A stretch of DNA of 64,000 bases. Origin: Meconema thalassinum (Eukaryota > Arthropoda > Insecta > Orthoptera > Tettigoniidae). The DNA is taken from contig OX336389.2 in the NCBI GenBank assembly GCA_946902985.2, forward strand, positions 980,404,482 to 980,468,481, written 5' to 3'. This document shows positions 23,401 through 33,900 of the stretch, piece after piece (positions within the stretch are counted from its first letter, which is position 1; every line of letters starts with the position of its first letter). The notes under the pieces were generated by a model. It saw only the letters and a program-made list of their open reading frames with translations, had not been told where the DNA came from and made no database searches. Position numbers and translations under genes: made by a program.

Positions 23401-24560
23401 TCTTTCTTGCTTTATGTAAGGCTGATTTGGCTTGGTTTCTTTCTTTTAAAGCTTGGTTGATACTGTTATTCCACCATGGGGTCTCTTTCGGTTTTCTTGT
23501 TTCACTTTGCCGGCCACAAATTTCTTCAGCCGCAGTTGCAATCGATGTTTTAAGTTCTTCCCATTCTGCTTTCCCTGATCTCATTTCATCTGTGGGAATT
23601 TTCCTCAATAAATTTCTCCCTTTTTGCTGGTTCAGGTAGGTTCCATACTTTGATCTTTGGTATTCTTGTGATTTTTACTGTCCATGGTCTCATCTTTCGT
23701 ATGTCAGCAACAAGAAGACGATGGTCGCCATTCAGGTCTTCAATAGGGATAACTTTTATATCACATACCAACTTCCAGACGTGTTGATCGAACAATATAT
23801 AATCTATCACTGTATATAATCACTGTCCCATTGGTTTCATCCCAGCTGTATTGTGTTATCTTATGAGAACCTCTCTTCTCAAACCAACTGTTTCCAATAA
23901 CCAGGTTATTCCTTACATAATAATCAAGGAGGTATTCTTCTTCTATATTCTGATTTCCAAAACTGTGGGGGCTAATTACAGTCTCACATCCATTTTGATT
24001 TCTTCCGACTTGTGCATTGAAGTCTCCATTACAACTAAGTTGTTGGTGTCCATTTGGTATTCTAACTTATCTAGAATGTCAAGCTTGTCTTCAGTTGAGC
24101 AACCCACCTGGGGGGCATAGACCTGTAGTAGATGGAGTTTATGTCCATTCCACGTAACAGCGAGTTTGATTATTCTATCACTGATACACTCGACAAGACT
24201 GTGTACCTCCAGATCTTTGTGGACGATAAAACCTACTCCATTTTTCATTGTAGTTTCATTTCCACTCCAGTATAGTTTGTAATCATGTCTCAAAGTTCTG
24301 GAACCCGCATTTTTCCATTTAGTTTCACTTGGGCCCGGTATAAGTAACTTCCTTCTTTCCATAAGATCCACTAATTCCTCAATTTTACTCGTTAGTGATA
24401 GGATATTCAAGGCTCCAATCCCAGAACTATGTCGATGCTTGGGTTTTGTTGTTGGAAGAACATCAGGCTTGTAGCCATCATACACTCCAACATGGGGTCG
24501 TCTCCTTAATTTGTTATCAACACTCGATCTGAGGCTTGTTCTGGCATTGAAAGCAAGTAT
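20463..24560 (-). mobile_element. RTE-type LINE, near full length, split by a dimeric repeat
   Basis: Minus-strand RTE: endonuclease 23586-24485 (GALNILSLTSKIEELVDLMERRKL, VYAPQVGCS, DYILFDQHVW), linker 23336-23608 (RKPKETPWWNNSINQALKERN), then after an insertion the RT at 20489-21878 (CRVGLLVINKRN, ADFNINMIKTHG, VQQGSCSSPLLF, LHFKYLSSIL, LKWFGHLMRM, KRPRGRPPDGW). The 3' end is (CAT)n at 20472-20494 on the plus strand. The catalytic box reads VIADDVMIWG, a deviation from FADD. Multiple frameshifts make it inactive. The unrelated block 21796-23250 sits between endonuclease and RT. Confidence 0.85.
21796..23250. repeat. Tandem dimer repeat inserted in the RTE
   Basis: Two related copies of a ~600-bp non-coding unit, offset by about 650-660 bp (for example the blocks starting at 22018 and 22678). 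Each unit ends in a block like ggggactttgttttatacta (22568 and 23219). The whole begins at 21796 with actagcaacccgacccggc, a terminus style seen in dispersed insect repeats. The two units differ at many positions, so the dimer is old or formed by two separate copies. No coding capacity was seen; the class is not determined. Confidence 0.65.
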
Positions 24561-24920
24561 ATTTATTCAACTGCTGGCTTGCTAGGCTTAATGCTGCCGA
24601 AGTTTTTCTTTTAGGGTCGACTCCCTTAGCCTTTGAAAATCCCTTGTCTTCCAACAAGGCAGTGGGTTCCATTTGTACCAGCTCCAGAAGGATGGGTTGC
24701 CTCCTCCGCCATCTTTGCCGTACTGTATTACACTTTCTCTGCCATCGCTGTCGTTGAGGCCTTCACACTTATCCCTGTGCATGGGGCCTATGTAATACCC
24801 CATAGGACTGGGTCCTCATCAGAACTTGGCCGCTACTATAGCTCCGACTATAATATAGTTGCCCACCCTCACGACATGGACGCGCCTGAAGAGAATTATC
24901 CATGTAGACACTAATCTAAA
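24561..24920 (-). mobile_element. Likely 5' UTR of the RTE at 20463-24560
   Basis: Non-coding DNA directly upstream of the RTE endonuclease frame. It shares ggcttgctaggc at its start with the RTE upstream region at 59780-59800, and has the same order of elements. Beyond 24920, up to about 25430, I see no recognisable feature. Confidence 0.45.
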
Positions 24921-25439
24921 TGGACTGGGTTAAGGAGACTATCTAGTTCTAGTTCACTTACATAGGTACAAATTGCTCTTACATTTCTGGAAACTTTCTT
25001 TTCGTCCACAAAATGCCCAGCGATTGCTGTTCGTCTGTTCCAGACGAGTTTTATTTTCCTCCAGACATGTATACAGCTTTCATTCACATCATATTTTCCT
25101 TCTGCAGTGCGGTTTCCTATTTATTCTGCATCTTTGATGATATGAAGTTTTACTTTTGCAATGTACGACCTATGACGAATTTCATCATAGCCATCTCGAA
25201 CATTTGTTGCACATTTACTGACACCATGCTATCACACAAATCACGAAACTGATGCTTGTGCTGTGCTATCGTGACTGGGTCAAGCCACTAGACAGAAATC
25301 TAGTCAACGCTCACGCACTAGCACCATCTAGTGGATACTCAGGACACCATATATTGCATATAGTGGGCAAATAAATTCTTTGAAATTCAGACAACTCAAT
25401 TCATACTCGCAACCCAATTTTTCACTTCCAATTTTTTAA

Positions 25440-26745
25440 TAAATATGTGCGGGTATATACGGTATATGGTTCAGAGCAGACATTGCAGGGATGTACCTCC
25501 TTCATCAGATAAACCGAGGGCGAGCCCAAGGTTGTAGAAAGTTTGAAGGGGAAAGGACAGAAAAAGGGTAACGAGGTTAATAAAGCGTTAGGCACACGGA
25601 GAACAAGCAGCTTACAATTTGTAAATTTATTCAGGAATCAAGAAAATGTCATACATTGAGGCAAGAGCCTTAAATGTCAAGTGAGTAAAGCTCTGAAATT
25701 AATGATATGAAGCTAAGAAGCAACAAGTAACAATTGGGTTGAAGTCCCATTTAACAAATAGTGATGTAACAGCAAGGTAAATATTAGGAAGAAGTCTCAT
25801 TAAACAATTTAACAAGTAAGAATTGGGAAGAAGTCCCATTAAACAACTTAACAAGTTTCTAGCATCTGAACAATATACAAGAGTTTATGGCGTGACATCC
25901 CTTATCTTGAAAACATATGTTGAATGCAATCAAAGTGGTAACAAATTACAAGGCAAGCAAGCCTTTTGAAGAAAGAAAAAAAAAAAGGCAAATTTAGCCT
26001 AAAAATACAGAAGTGATTAAAGCAGAATTAAGAGGCTGAAAAAGCCTAGAGCAAGAATGAGCATCCAGTTAAAAGCCTGGAAAGAAAAAAGTTACAAGTA
26101 AATTTTAATTGATAGGTTATGGCTTCTGAAAGTTGACGTGAAGAAGAAGTTTGGTTTACTTAGCTTCGTTTCTTGGAAGTACACGTTGCACATGGTTGAC
26201 GGACCTAAAGGTCAAGTAAGACGGTTAAAAGTTCTTCCTCTCCAGGAGGATAAAAGTAGCGGTAATCGCTAGTGCATCATTTCGAAGTGAAGTTGAAATT
26301 GAGCCTAGGTGAAGGCAATGCTGCTCCAAGCAACCTCAGAAGTACGAAGTTTTTAAGTCTTTGAAAGGCTTGAAAGCAAGTGTGCCGAGTCTATGTTATA
26401 ACAAGCCATCCAAGTCAGGTAGACTAATGCATGGCAGCACAGTTTCTGGAGAAGAGACAACTGGTGTCTTTTAACGTCGACTGGTTGTCGAGAGACCTTA
26501 GTGATGACTAGCAGCAGAAGGAGAAGTGATTTGTAGCTGAATGCATGCCTTTATATATGGTTGATTGTGCATACGTCACTTAGAGCAGAGATATGATTCG
26601 TCGGCAGTATCACATGTTGACGTTAGCTAATGATAGATTCCATGACGCTCACAAGGAAGACAGGAGCGTAACATGTCTGACACTTCAATTATAGTTGACA
26701 GCAGGAAGATAGCAAAAATTGCTTAAATACAAAATAAGTGGCTAA
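25440..26745. repeat. Unclassified interspersed repeat X, copy 1
   Basis: Purine-rich non-coding DNA with short imperfect tandem repeats around gaagaagtcccattaaaca (25745-25860) and a ggctgaaaaagcc block (26030). The block order (gaggctgaaaaagcct, then tttacttagcttcg, then cctctccaggaggataaaag) is repeated with divergence at 37900-38300. A TATA-like ctttatatat at about 26549 lies at the position of cttatataag in the second copy. It could be an LTR plus leader of an LTR retrotransposon, but no LTR pair or coding region was found. Confidence 0.35.
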
Positions 26746-26748
26746 GTC

Positions 26749-29270
26749 ATCATCATCATCTTGAACAGTTTCCAGCTACTGGCCGGGTCTGTTTGGAACA
26801 TAAGCCTCTCCATCGTCTTCTGCCTTCGCACCATCTGTCCGTCACCACCTTGGTCCATTCTTCTCCTTTCCTTCTCACACAGTCTCCACACCCTTCAGCC
26901 ACTTATCTCTTGGCCTTCCTCTTGGTCTTTTTCCGTCTATTTTAATCTCGTGTATCTTCCTGGGTATCTCTCCTCCCATCCATTCGCTTAACATGCCCAT
27001 ACCATTTAAGCCTTGGTTCCTCTATCCTATCTTGTAATGCTCCCTCCTTGACTAATTCTCTGATCTTCTCATTTCTTAACCTGTCCACCTTTGCCACTTC
27101 AATAATGCTTCTCAGGAATTTCATCATGCTAGCCTGTATTCTGCTTCGCTCCCTTCCTTTCATAACCCAGATCTCTGAGGCATACGTGAGGATTGGAACG
27201 TAGGACGTCCTATATATAACCCTTTTGCTGGTTTTGAGGGACATCCTTACTCCATACCACGCTCCTAACACTTTTCCTGAATAATTCTGCTTTGCCTCCC
27301 CCGCTCATTTCTCTGTCATTTCTTCCATTTTCTTGTATCTTGCTTCCCAGATACTTGAAACTCTCTACTTGCTTCAATTCTTCCCCACTAATTGTTATTC
27401 CTGATGTGACTCCTTCCTGGTTGTGATCATCCATTCACTTTTGCTTATGCTAAACTTCATCCCATATCCATGTACTATTTCTTCCCATACATCCAACTGC
27501 TTCTGTACTTCCTCCTCCTTGTTTCCCCAGATCATCAAATCATCTACGCCATTACTTTCATCCTTCTTTCGCCAATCACTGCCGCCACTCTGGTCATTAT
27601 AACGTCCATCACTACAATGAAGAGCAATGGCGAAAGCGCACTTCCCTGCCTCAAGCCATTCTTCTGTTCCAGCCAATCTGATCTCTCTCCTTCTACTTTC
27701 ACACAGCTTATAATTCCATTGTACATTTCCCTTCTCCTCCATATAGTCTGCTTTGCTACTCCTCTCTTCTCCAAGCCTTCCATACTTTGCTTCTATTCCA
27801 TATTCATAATGTTTTTCCTGCAACGGTCTTACCGCAAAAATTAGATCTATTGTGGATCTTCCTGCTCTGAAGCCATGTTGTTCTTCTCTTATCCTTCCTT
27901 CTAATTTTGCCCAAATTCTCTTTTCCAAAACTTTCTCAAAGATCTTCGCACAATGGCTCATCAATGTAATCCCCCGATAATTCTTGCACTCCTTTCTGCT
28001 ATCTTTCTAGAAGATTGGGACAATTATTCCCTTCTTCCAGTCCTCAGGGATCCTCCTCTCTTTCCATACAGCCCTCATTACTCGATATAGCCATTGTATC
28101 CCCACCTCTCCTGACGCTCTCTGCGTCTCTACACTTATCTCGTCCAGACCTGGTGCCTTCCCTCCTTCCATCTTCCTCACTGCGTCCTCCACTTCCCTCC
28201 ATGTTAAGTCCTTTTCTGTTCCTGGTTACTCCCCTCCTTTCATCATCCTCACTGCATCCTCCTCTTCCCTCCATGTTAAGTCCTCTTCTGTTCCTAGTTC
28301 CTCTATTTCTTCATCAGGGTCACCATTCGGGTTAGAGAGTTCTTCAAAGTACTCCCTCCACATGATCTTGAGTTCATCCTTATTCCCTACTTCTCGACCA
28401 CTTCTGTTCACCATTCGAACGTAGTCCGTCATATCATTCCTCCTCGTCTTTTAACCTTCCCATATAGGACTTCGTTGGTACCTTCACTATCCTCCTCCAT
28501 CATCCTTGTCCACTCTTCCATCCACTTTCTTGTCTCCTCAGCCACCACTCTTTTCACTTCCTTATGTATTTGATACTCTTCTCTTGTCTCTATTGTCCTA
28601 TTTTGGAACCACACCCTAAAGGCTCTATTCTTCTTCTGCACTAGATCTTTTATTTCCTGATTCCACCATGGAATTTCTTTCCAGCTCTTCTTGTTGCTTG
28701 TCCTTCCACATACTGCTTCTGCCACCCTTACTAATGTCCTCTTGAATCTACCCCATTCCTCTTCTTCTGTCTTCAGTTCGTCGTTTGGAATGCTTTCCTT
28801 CACTATTCTTAGGTATTCTACCCTGTTTTCTTCACCTCTCAACTTTCATACCCTTATCTGTCTATCCTGATTTACTGCCCCTTTCTTATCCTTGGTCCCT
28901 CTCAGGTTCATTACCAACAGTCTGTGGTCACTATCCAAGGCCTCTGATGGAATTACCTTGTTGTCTATGATGTTTCTATTCATATCACTATCGTACAGGA
29001 TATAGTCAATTACCGACTTTCTAATCAGGTCATTGCTATACCAGGTGATCTTGTGGCTCTCTCTTTTCTTGAACCAGGAGTTCCCAACCAACAAGCCATT
29101 CCTTTTACAAAAATCCAACAATCTTTCACCTTCCTCATTTCGACTGCCCCAACCCTCTGGTCCAAGCACATTTTCATACCCTAGTCTTTCCCTTCCAACA
29201 TGCGCATTTAAATCTCCCGTTATAATCACATTCTTTCCTCCCACCTGTTTCTGCATTTCCTAAGTAACCT
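26749..29270 (-). mobile_element. RTE-type LINE, endonuclease C-terminus plus full RT
   Basis: Minus-strand order: endonuclease end at 28846-29256 (VIITGDLNAHVGRERLGYENV, DYILYDSDMN, DSDHRLLVMNL), linker 28429-28842 (WKEIPWWNQEIKDLVQKKNRAF), RT at 26942-28192 (GGKAPGLDEIS, VRAVWKERRIPEDWKKGIIVPIF, SHCAKIFEKVLEKR, EEQHGFRAGRSTIDLIFAV, NGLRQGSALSPLLFIVVMD, a damaged ADD box near DDLMIWG, VESFKYLGSKI, LKWYGHVKRM). It ends in catcatcatcatc at 26749-26761. Several frameshifts and small deletions are present. The 5' end is a foldback (separate entry). Confidence 0.85.
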
Positions 29271-29360
29271 TCGCAAATGTGAACGGCATGTTGGAAGGGA
29301 AAGACTAGGGTATGAAAATGTGCTTGGACCAGGGGGTTGAGGCAGTCGAATTGAGGAAGG
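29129..29360. repeat. Foldback: inverted duplication of an RTE endonuclease segment
   Basis: The segment 29129-29204 and the reverse complement of 29287-29360 match at nearly every position, with an ~82-bp spacer. Both arms encode the same RTE endonuclease piece around GRERLGYENV, on opposite strands. It lies at the 5' truncation point of the RTE, 230 bp upstream of the first recognised host exon. Confidence 0.8.
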
Positions 29361-29587
29361 TGAATTATGTTTACTACTTTGTAGATTCTTCTACTTTGCA
29401 CTTACAATTTTCACAGCTATATTAGGTTGATAGCTTTTGCATTGATTTATATAAATGTCTATTCTCATTTTAAAGCTTTAGTTGGTGTATAGCTTTTTAA
29501 TTGATACATGGATTTATACAAATATGATTTTTCTCTTATAGTATTTGTGTCCTTTTCTTTATATTGAATATATTGTGTTCATTTCAG

Positions 29588-29812
29588 GTTGTTTCTTTCT
29601 GTGATGTATTCCTGAGGCACACAAAGGCACGCACAGTTCTATGTATAATGCCCATAAATACCTTGCAAAATTGGCTGGCTGAATTTAACTTATGGCTTCC
29701 TGATAAAAATACACAGAATAATCCCCTGGCTGTCCACGGTGAGGTGCGGCCAAGGGAGTTTCCTCTTCATGTCCTCAATGACTCTCACAAGTCCATGACA
29801 GCACGTTGTAAG
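29588..29812 (+). CDS. RAD54L2: RAD54L2/ARIP4-like SNF2 ATPase, exon with motif Ia
   Basis: A 75-codon exon, acceptor tttcag at 29582-29587, donor gtagga at 29813, phase 0 at both ends. It encodes VVSFCDVFLRHTKARTVLCI followed by MPINTLQNWLAEFNLWLP, the motif Ia region of SNF2 ATPases in the form typical of ARIP4. It ends with HVLNDSHKSMTARCK, where the vertebrate protein has a junction-compatible sequence. In vertebrates this nuclear protein is an ATP-dependent remodeller that interacts with the androgen receptor and is linked to SUMO. The Walker A (GxGKT) exon should precede it, but I found none in the first 29.5 kb. The intron that follows is 16.6 kb. Confidence 0.9.
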
Positions 29813-29924
29813 GTAGGAACTTCCTATTATATACCTTTTCAGTGTTAATGTTGGCAACTGTTAGTATTATATAGATTGCTGAGGGGGTTGCTTGTAATTT
29901 AGCTTGTTTAAATTTCCCAAATAC

Positions 29925-30421
29925 GTCGCCTCCGTAGCGTAGCGGTCAGCATGGTTAGCTGCCGCCCCGGAGGTCCTGGGTTCGATTCCCGGCTCTGCCA
30001 CGAAATTTGAAAAGTGGTATGAGGACTGGAACGGGGTCTACTCAGCCTCGGGTGGTCCAAATGAGTAGAGGGGGTTCGATTCCCACCTCAGCCATCCTCG
30101 AAGTGGTTTTCCGTGGTTTCCCACTTCGTCTTCGGGCAAATGCCGGGATGGTACCTACTGTAAGGCCACGGCCGCCTCCTTCCCTCTTCCTCGCCTATCC
30201 ATCCCAATCTTCCATCCCTTCCCATCCCTCATGAGGCCCCTGTTCGCTTTGCAGGTGAGGCCGCCTGGGCGAAGTGCTGATCACACCTCCCCAGTTGTAT
30301 CCATCCCGACCAGATGTTCCCGGCTCCAGGACACGGCCCATAGAGGCGGTAGTGGTGAGTTCCCTCGCTGAGTCCATGGGAACCACCAACCTAGAGGGTA
30401 AATTGACTAAATAAAAAAAAA
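29925..30421 (+). mobile_element. Full-length tRNA-derived SINE
   Basis: 497 bp with a tRNA-like head: A box tagcgtagcggtcagcatgg and B box ggttcgattcccgg, about 40 bp apart. The body contains a second imperfect gggttcgattcccacc block, and the end is an A-rich tail (ctaaataaaaaaaaa). It is flanked by a 10-bp target duplication tcccaaatac (29915-29924 and 30422-30431). It lies just inside the large intron after the motif Ia exon, in the same orientation as the gene. Confidence 0.85.
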
Positions 30422-30717
30422 TCCCAAATACACAAATGTACAGTATTTTATTGTGTTTAAGCCACAGCTTTACCGCAAGTATTGGAGTCTAAAAGTGAAT
30501 TGAAATTGTGGGTGATTGCTCTTACTCGAGCAAACCCTTTAGGCCTCTGGTGGCACCTGTGGTGTCCGTTTCTTGTAGGTTACATTGACTACTTCCTTTT
30601 GGTCGGTCCCTTCCTATTTGATTCAGTCTAGTATCGCAAGGCAATACACCAGCTCACAAGGTAACACCTCTACACATTAGATGACGATATCACAGGCATG
30701 GAACTCCATTTCATTTG

Positions 30718-30771
30718 GGGCAGATGACCTCGTAGTTCCACCCCTTAAAACAACAATAACTATATTATAAT
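30718..30771 (+). mobile_element. 54-bp extremely 5'-truncated SINE/LINE tail insertion
   Basis: The sequence gggcagatgacctcg... to tatattataat is bounded by a perfect 16-bp direct repeat, aactccatttcatttg (30702-30717 and 30772-30787). The insert matches the tail fragment at 5085-5131. The length and perfect target duplication point to target-primed reverse transcription of only the 3' tail of an element. Confidence 0.75.
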
Positions 30772-30956
30772 AACTCCATTTCATTTGTCTTCTTTAAGCA
30801 ATTTGGGATCTGTCTTTTCACTAGAGTTACTGTGAAGATTTATTTACGGAGTTCTGCGCTTCAATAGTGAAACTTATTCACGTTTAATTAATTATCACAT
30901 ATTGTTTCATTGTAATCAAATAGAAATGGATTAACCAAAGAGGAGGTAGTCAATGC

Positions 30957-33900
30957 AGGGTGTCGAGCGATACGGGAAATACGGTAATTTTAGTGACACG
31001 GGAAATTCGCACTTGATACGGGACATCTTGAAAAGTCTCATAATGCCTGACTTCCTAGCCCCCAAACGCTCGGTAGAGTCCTCCCGCTCAGTCTTCTATT
31101 TCGCCTGCAGATCGCGCTGCCACCCGCAATTTGCGCCACTGATAGAGCGCTAAGCGGGATGAGAACCCAGCCAACGTCGAATGCATGCTTTGCCTGGCCG
31201 GCCGCACCCTCTCCGTGCGCCGCGCTCATTGCTGACAATGGCATGCAGGAATCAGTCCGCATTGTTATTCAGAGGAGACCTGGGTTTCTCGACAAGAGCA
31301 GCCCTTAAAGAAGTTAATAGCTTAAGATCTCAGAAAATTCCAGTTGCAGATGTGCTGCAATTTCGCACCAACTGCCGAAAATTGTACATCCGTATCCTAT
31401 GGCTGAAAAAATCAAAGGGAGGTCAACTCTTGCTCACAAGAGACCCATACTATTTCCTGCCTAGACCCTATAGGGGTCGCTGAGACTCCTAAGTTGGAAG
31501 AAGTTAGGATCGTCATTGCCCTGGAAATTCTTTGTAATTAGAAGCATTTGCTTTCTGGTGCAATGGCTGACCGCATCAAGAGCAGCTACTCCGCACTTCT
31601 GAGACTGCCCTCCGTCACTGCGCGTTTGAAGCAGTTCGACGGAAAAGAGCCACGGCTCGACATGCTGTGGTCTGAATTAGTAGCTTCAGCACCTTCCTCA
31701 GTTCAGGCCAAAAACGATATCACAAGCTTCGTTAAAATGATACTGATTTTGTATCACAACAATGCAGCTGTAGACAGAGGTTTCTCCCTGAACAAGGAGT
31801 GCATGATCGTCAATCACAAAGAAGCAAGTCTGATTGGCATGCATACTGTTCAGGATGCTGTGATGGCAGCTGGTGGAGTAGAAAAGATAACCGTGACCAA
31901 GAGTCCATACTGCACGAAACTCCTACGCCGTGTTCAAGGAAGCAAAACGGGTGCAAAGCGACGGCTAAGGTGGCAGTCGAAAGAAAAGCCACGAAAGATC
32001 TCCAGGAATTGAAAAAAATAGTATTGTCAAACGAACTTAATTTTGTGCTGTGTATACTGAAGTTCCTAGTAACAATCTTGTATTTGTCAAAGTGACTTAT
32101 TTAATTTCGTTTTGCATTATTTTATTTTCTATTATCTACTTTGATAAAATAAATCTGAAATTAAAAAGTATTCGCGGCGTGTCGCGTGTGGAATGTTCCT
32201 GTTTTTAGCTTTTCCATGGTCTTCTTTCGCAGGGGAAATGCACATACCAAATTATTTTAAAGTCCATGCAAACACTCGATGCAAATGCGTCACACATGCA
32301 TAAATTTCAAAAACTAGAAAACAATATCTCACAGCTCTCGACATTTTACTATCAAACACCTGTCACCAACATATAGCTACAAAATACACCACACAAGTGA
32401 CAGAATTCTTCTCGTATGGGCAGGCATTGTTTCAGTCGCTTATTAACCACTGCCTGTGTCAGATTTCCTTTCATTGTCATTGTTTCCTTACTTTTACTTC
32501 GACGAAGTTCAACCCGAGGACTGGATACATCCCGTACAGCATGTGCAGAAAGAAATACTGAAGGCGATCTGGATATCGCGGTGGATGAAATGATTATTAA
32601 CCTTGGCAATTCATCAAGCTCTGACGAAGACAATGATGGTGGTGGTGATGATAGGGACAGTGAAAGTATGGAGGGTGTCAAAGAAATCCTTGCCAAGTGA
32701 CTGAGGATAAGTTATTTATTGGTGTCAGTTCGCTTGCGTCAATCAATAATAGAGCACAGACTATTGTTTCCCGTCATAGTGTTCAAAATACCGTCTGTCA
32801 TTCAATAGCCTACAACTCGACAATATAAAACCACGGCAATAATATCGCCACAGAGCGGTTTGTTTTAGTGCTCAGTGCTAAATATGTCTTTACCTTAACT
32901 TTACTTTTGTATTATCATGAAAGTTAATATTAACTGTAGGGAGTCGCGATTCAGTGAGTGTGCATGGTGTTATCTGTCAACTACTGTAGTAAGCTGTGAA
33001 CGACCTCCGCTAAGACTCTTGTTTCATGTTAAAGGATAATCATTGCATGGTGAGTGTTTTTATATTCATTAGCTGTAGAGTGTTTGCCCTTTTTGTCGTA
33101 TTTATTGAATTGAATACTGATGTTAAAGGTATCGTAGCTTCGGTGTGTAATTTATTTATTCATCTAAAAGTATCGTATTTCTCTGTTTGAATGTCCTCGG
33201 CGTTGACTCAGGATCGTCTTTTAAAATATATTACGTATACCGGCAATTGTACATAAATTATGTCTGAAGTGTTGTAGTATTCGAATCAGTTGATTTACAA
33301 CAACACTAAAAACTTAGCAACACAGCTCAGCTGTTCCAAGCTCCCAACATATCCTTCGCATTGTTTCCTTCGAAATACAGGGTGTAGGTGAGAAGCATGC
33401 TCAGAATTCTTGCCGTGTGGCGGTTGGGCGTAGGGTCTTGTGATGTGGCGACCGTGGGTTGCGGAGAGGAAAAGCGGGGCATTGTGACAGGAAGGCTGTC
33501 AGTACTGTATTCATGGGGTTAGCAATACTGTATTTGTCACATAATTTACGCGTGTAATAGCGGACACACCTCCAATTTTACTATAAAAGTCATGATCTAA
33601 AAAGGGATAGTGGGTGGGTAACATCTTATTACTACATGACCCCCAGGATTATTATTCATTATTACAAAGGGTATTTTGACTACTTTCAGTAGTGTAGAAA
33701 ATTGTATCGCCTTGTTCCGGGCTCCTATAGAGCTTACATTTTCTTTCGATCTTTCATTTGCCATAGGACGCGCCACTGGCGTATGGTTATGCATTACCAT
33801 TTTCTGGTTTATTAGTCAGGTAATGGAAGCAATGGGAACTGTGTACTACAATTTTCCTTGCATGTAACTAAGCAAATTATTGTTGTTAAGAGAACGTAAA

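Noticed and set aside
1..29587. Upstream exon with the Walker A motif of the RAD54L2-like gene
   Set aside because: I looked for a GLGKT-coding block before a splice donor and found only RTE look-alikes (for example GKTR at 10400 and 7655); none fits the gene.
32416..32700. Acidic 94-codon frame (SSSSDEDNDGGGDDRDSE) in element C
   Set aside because: Low-complexity composition, no second exon or domain, and it lies in the non-coding interior of a transposon; not enough to call a gene.
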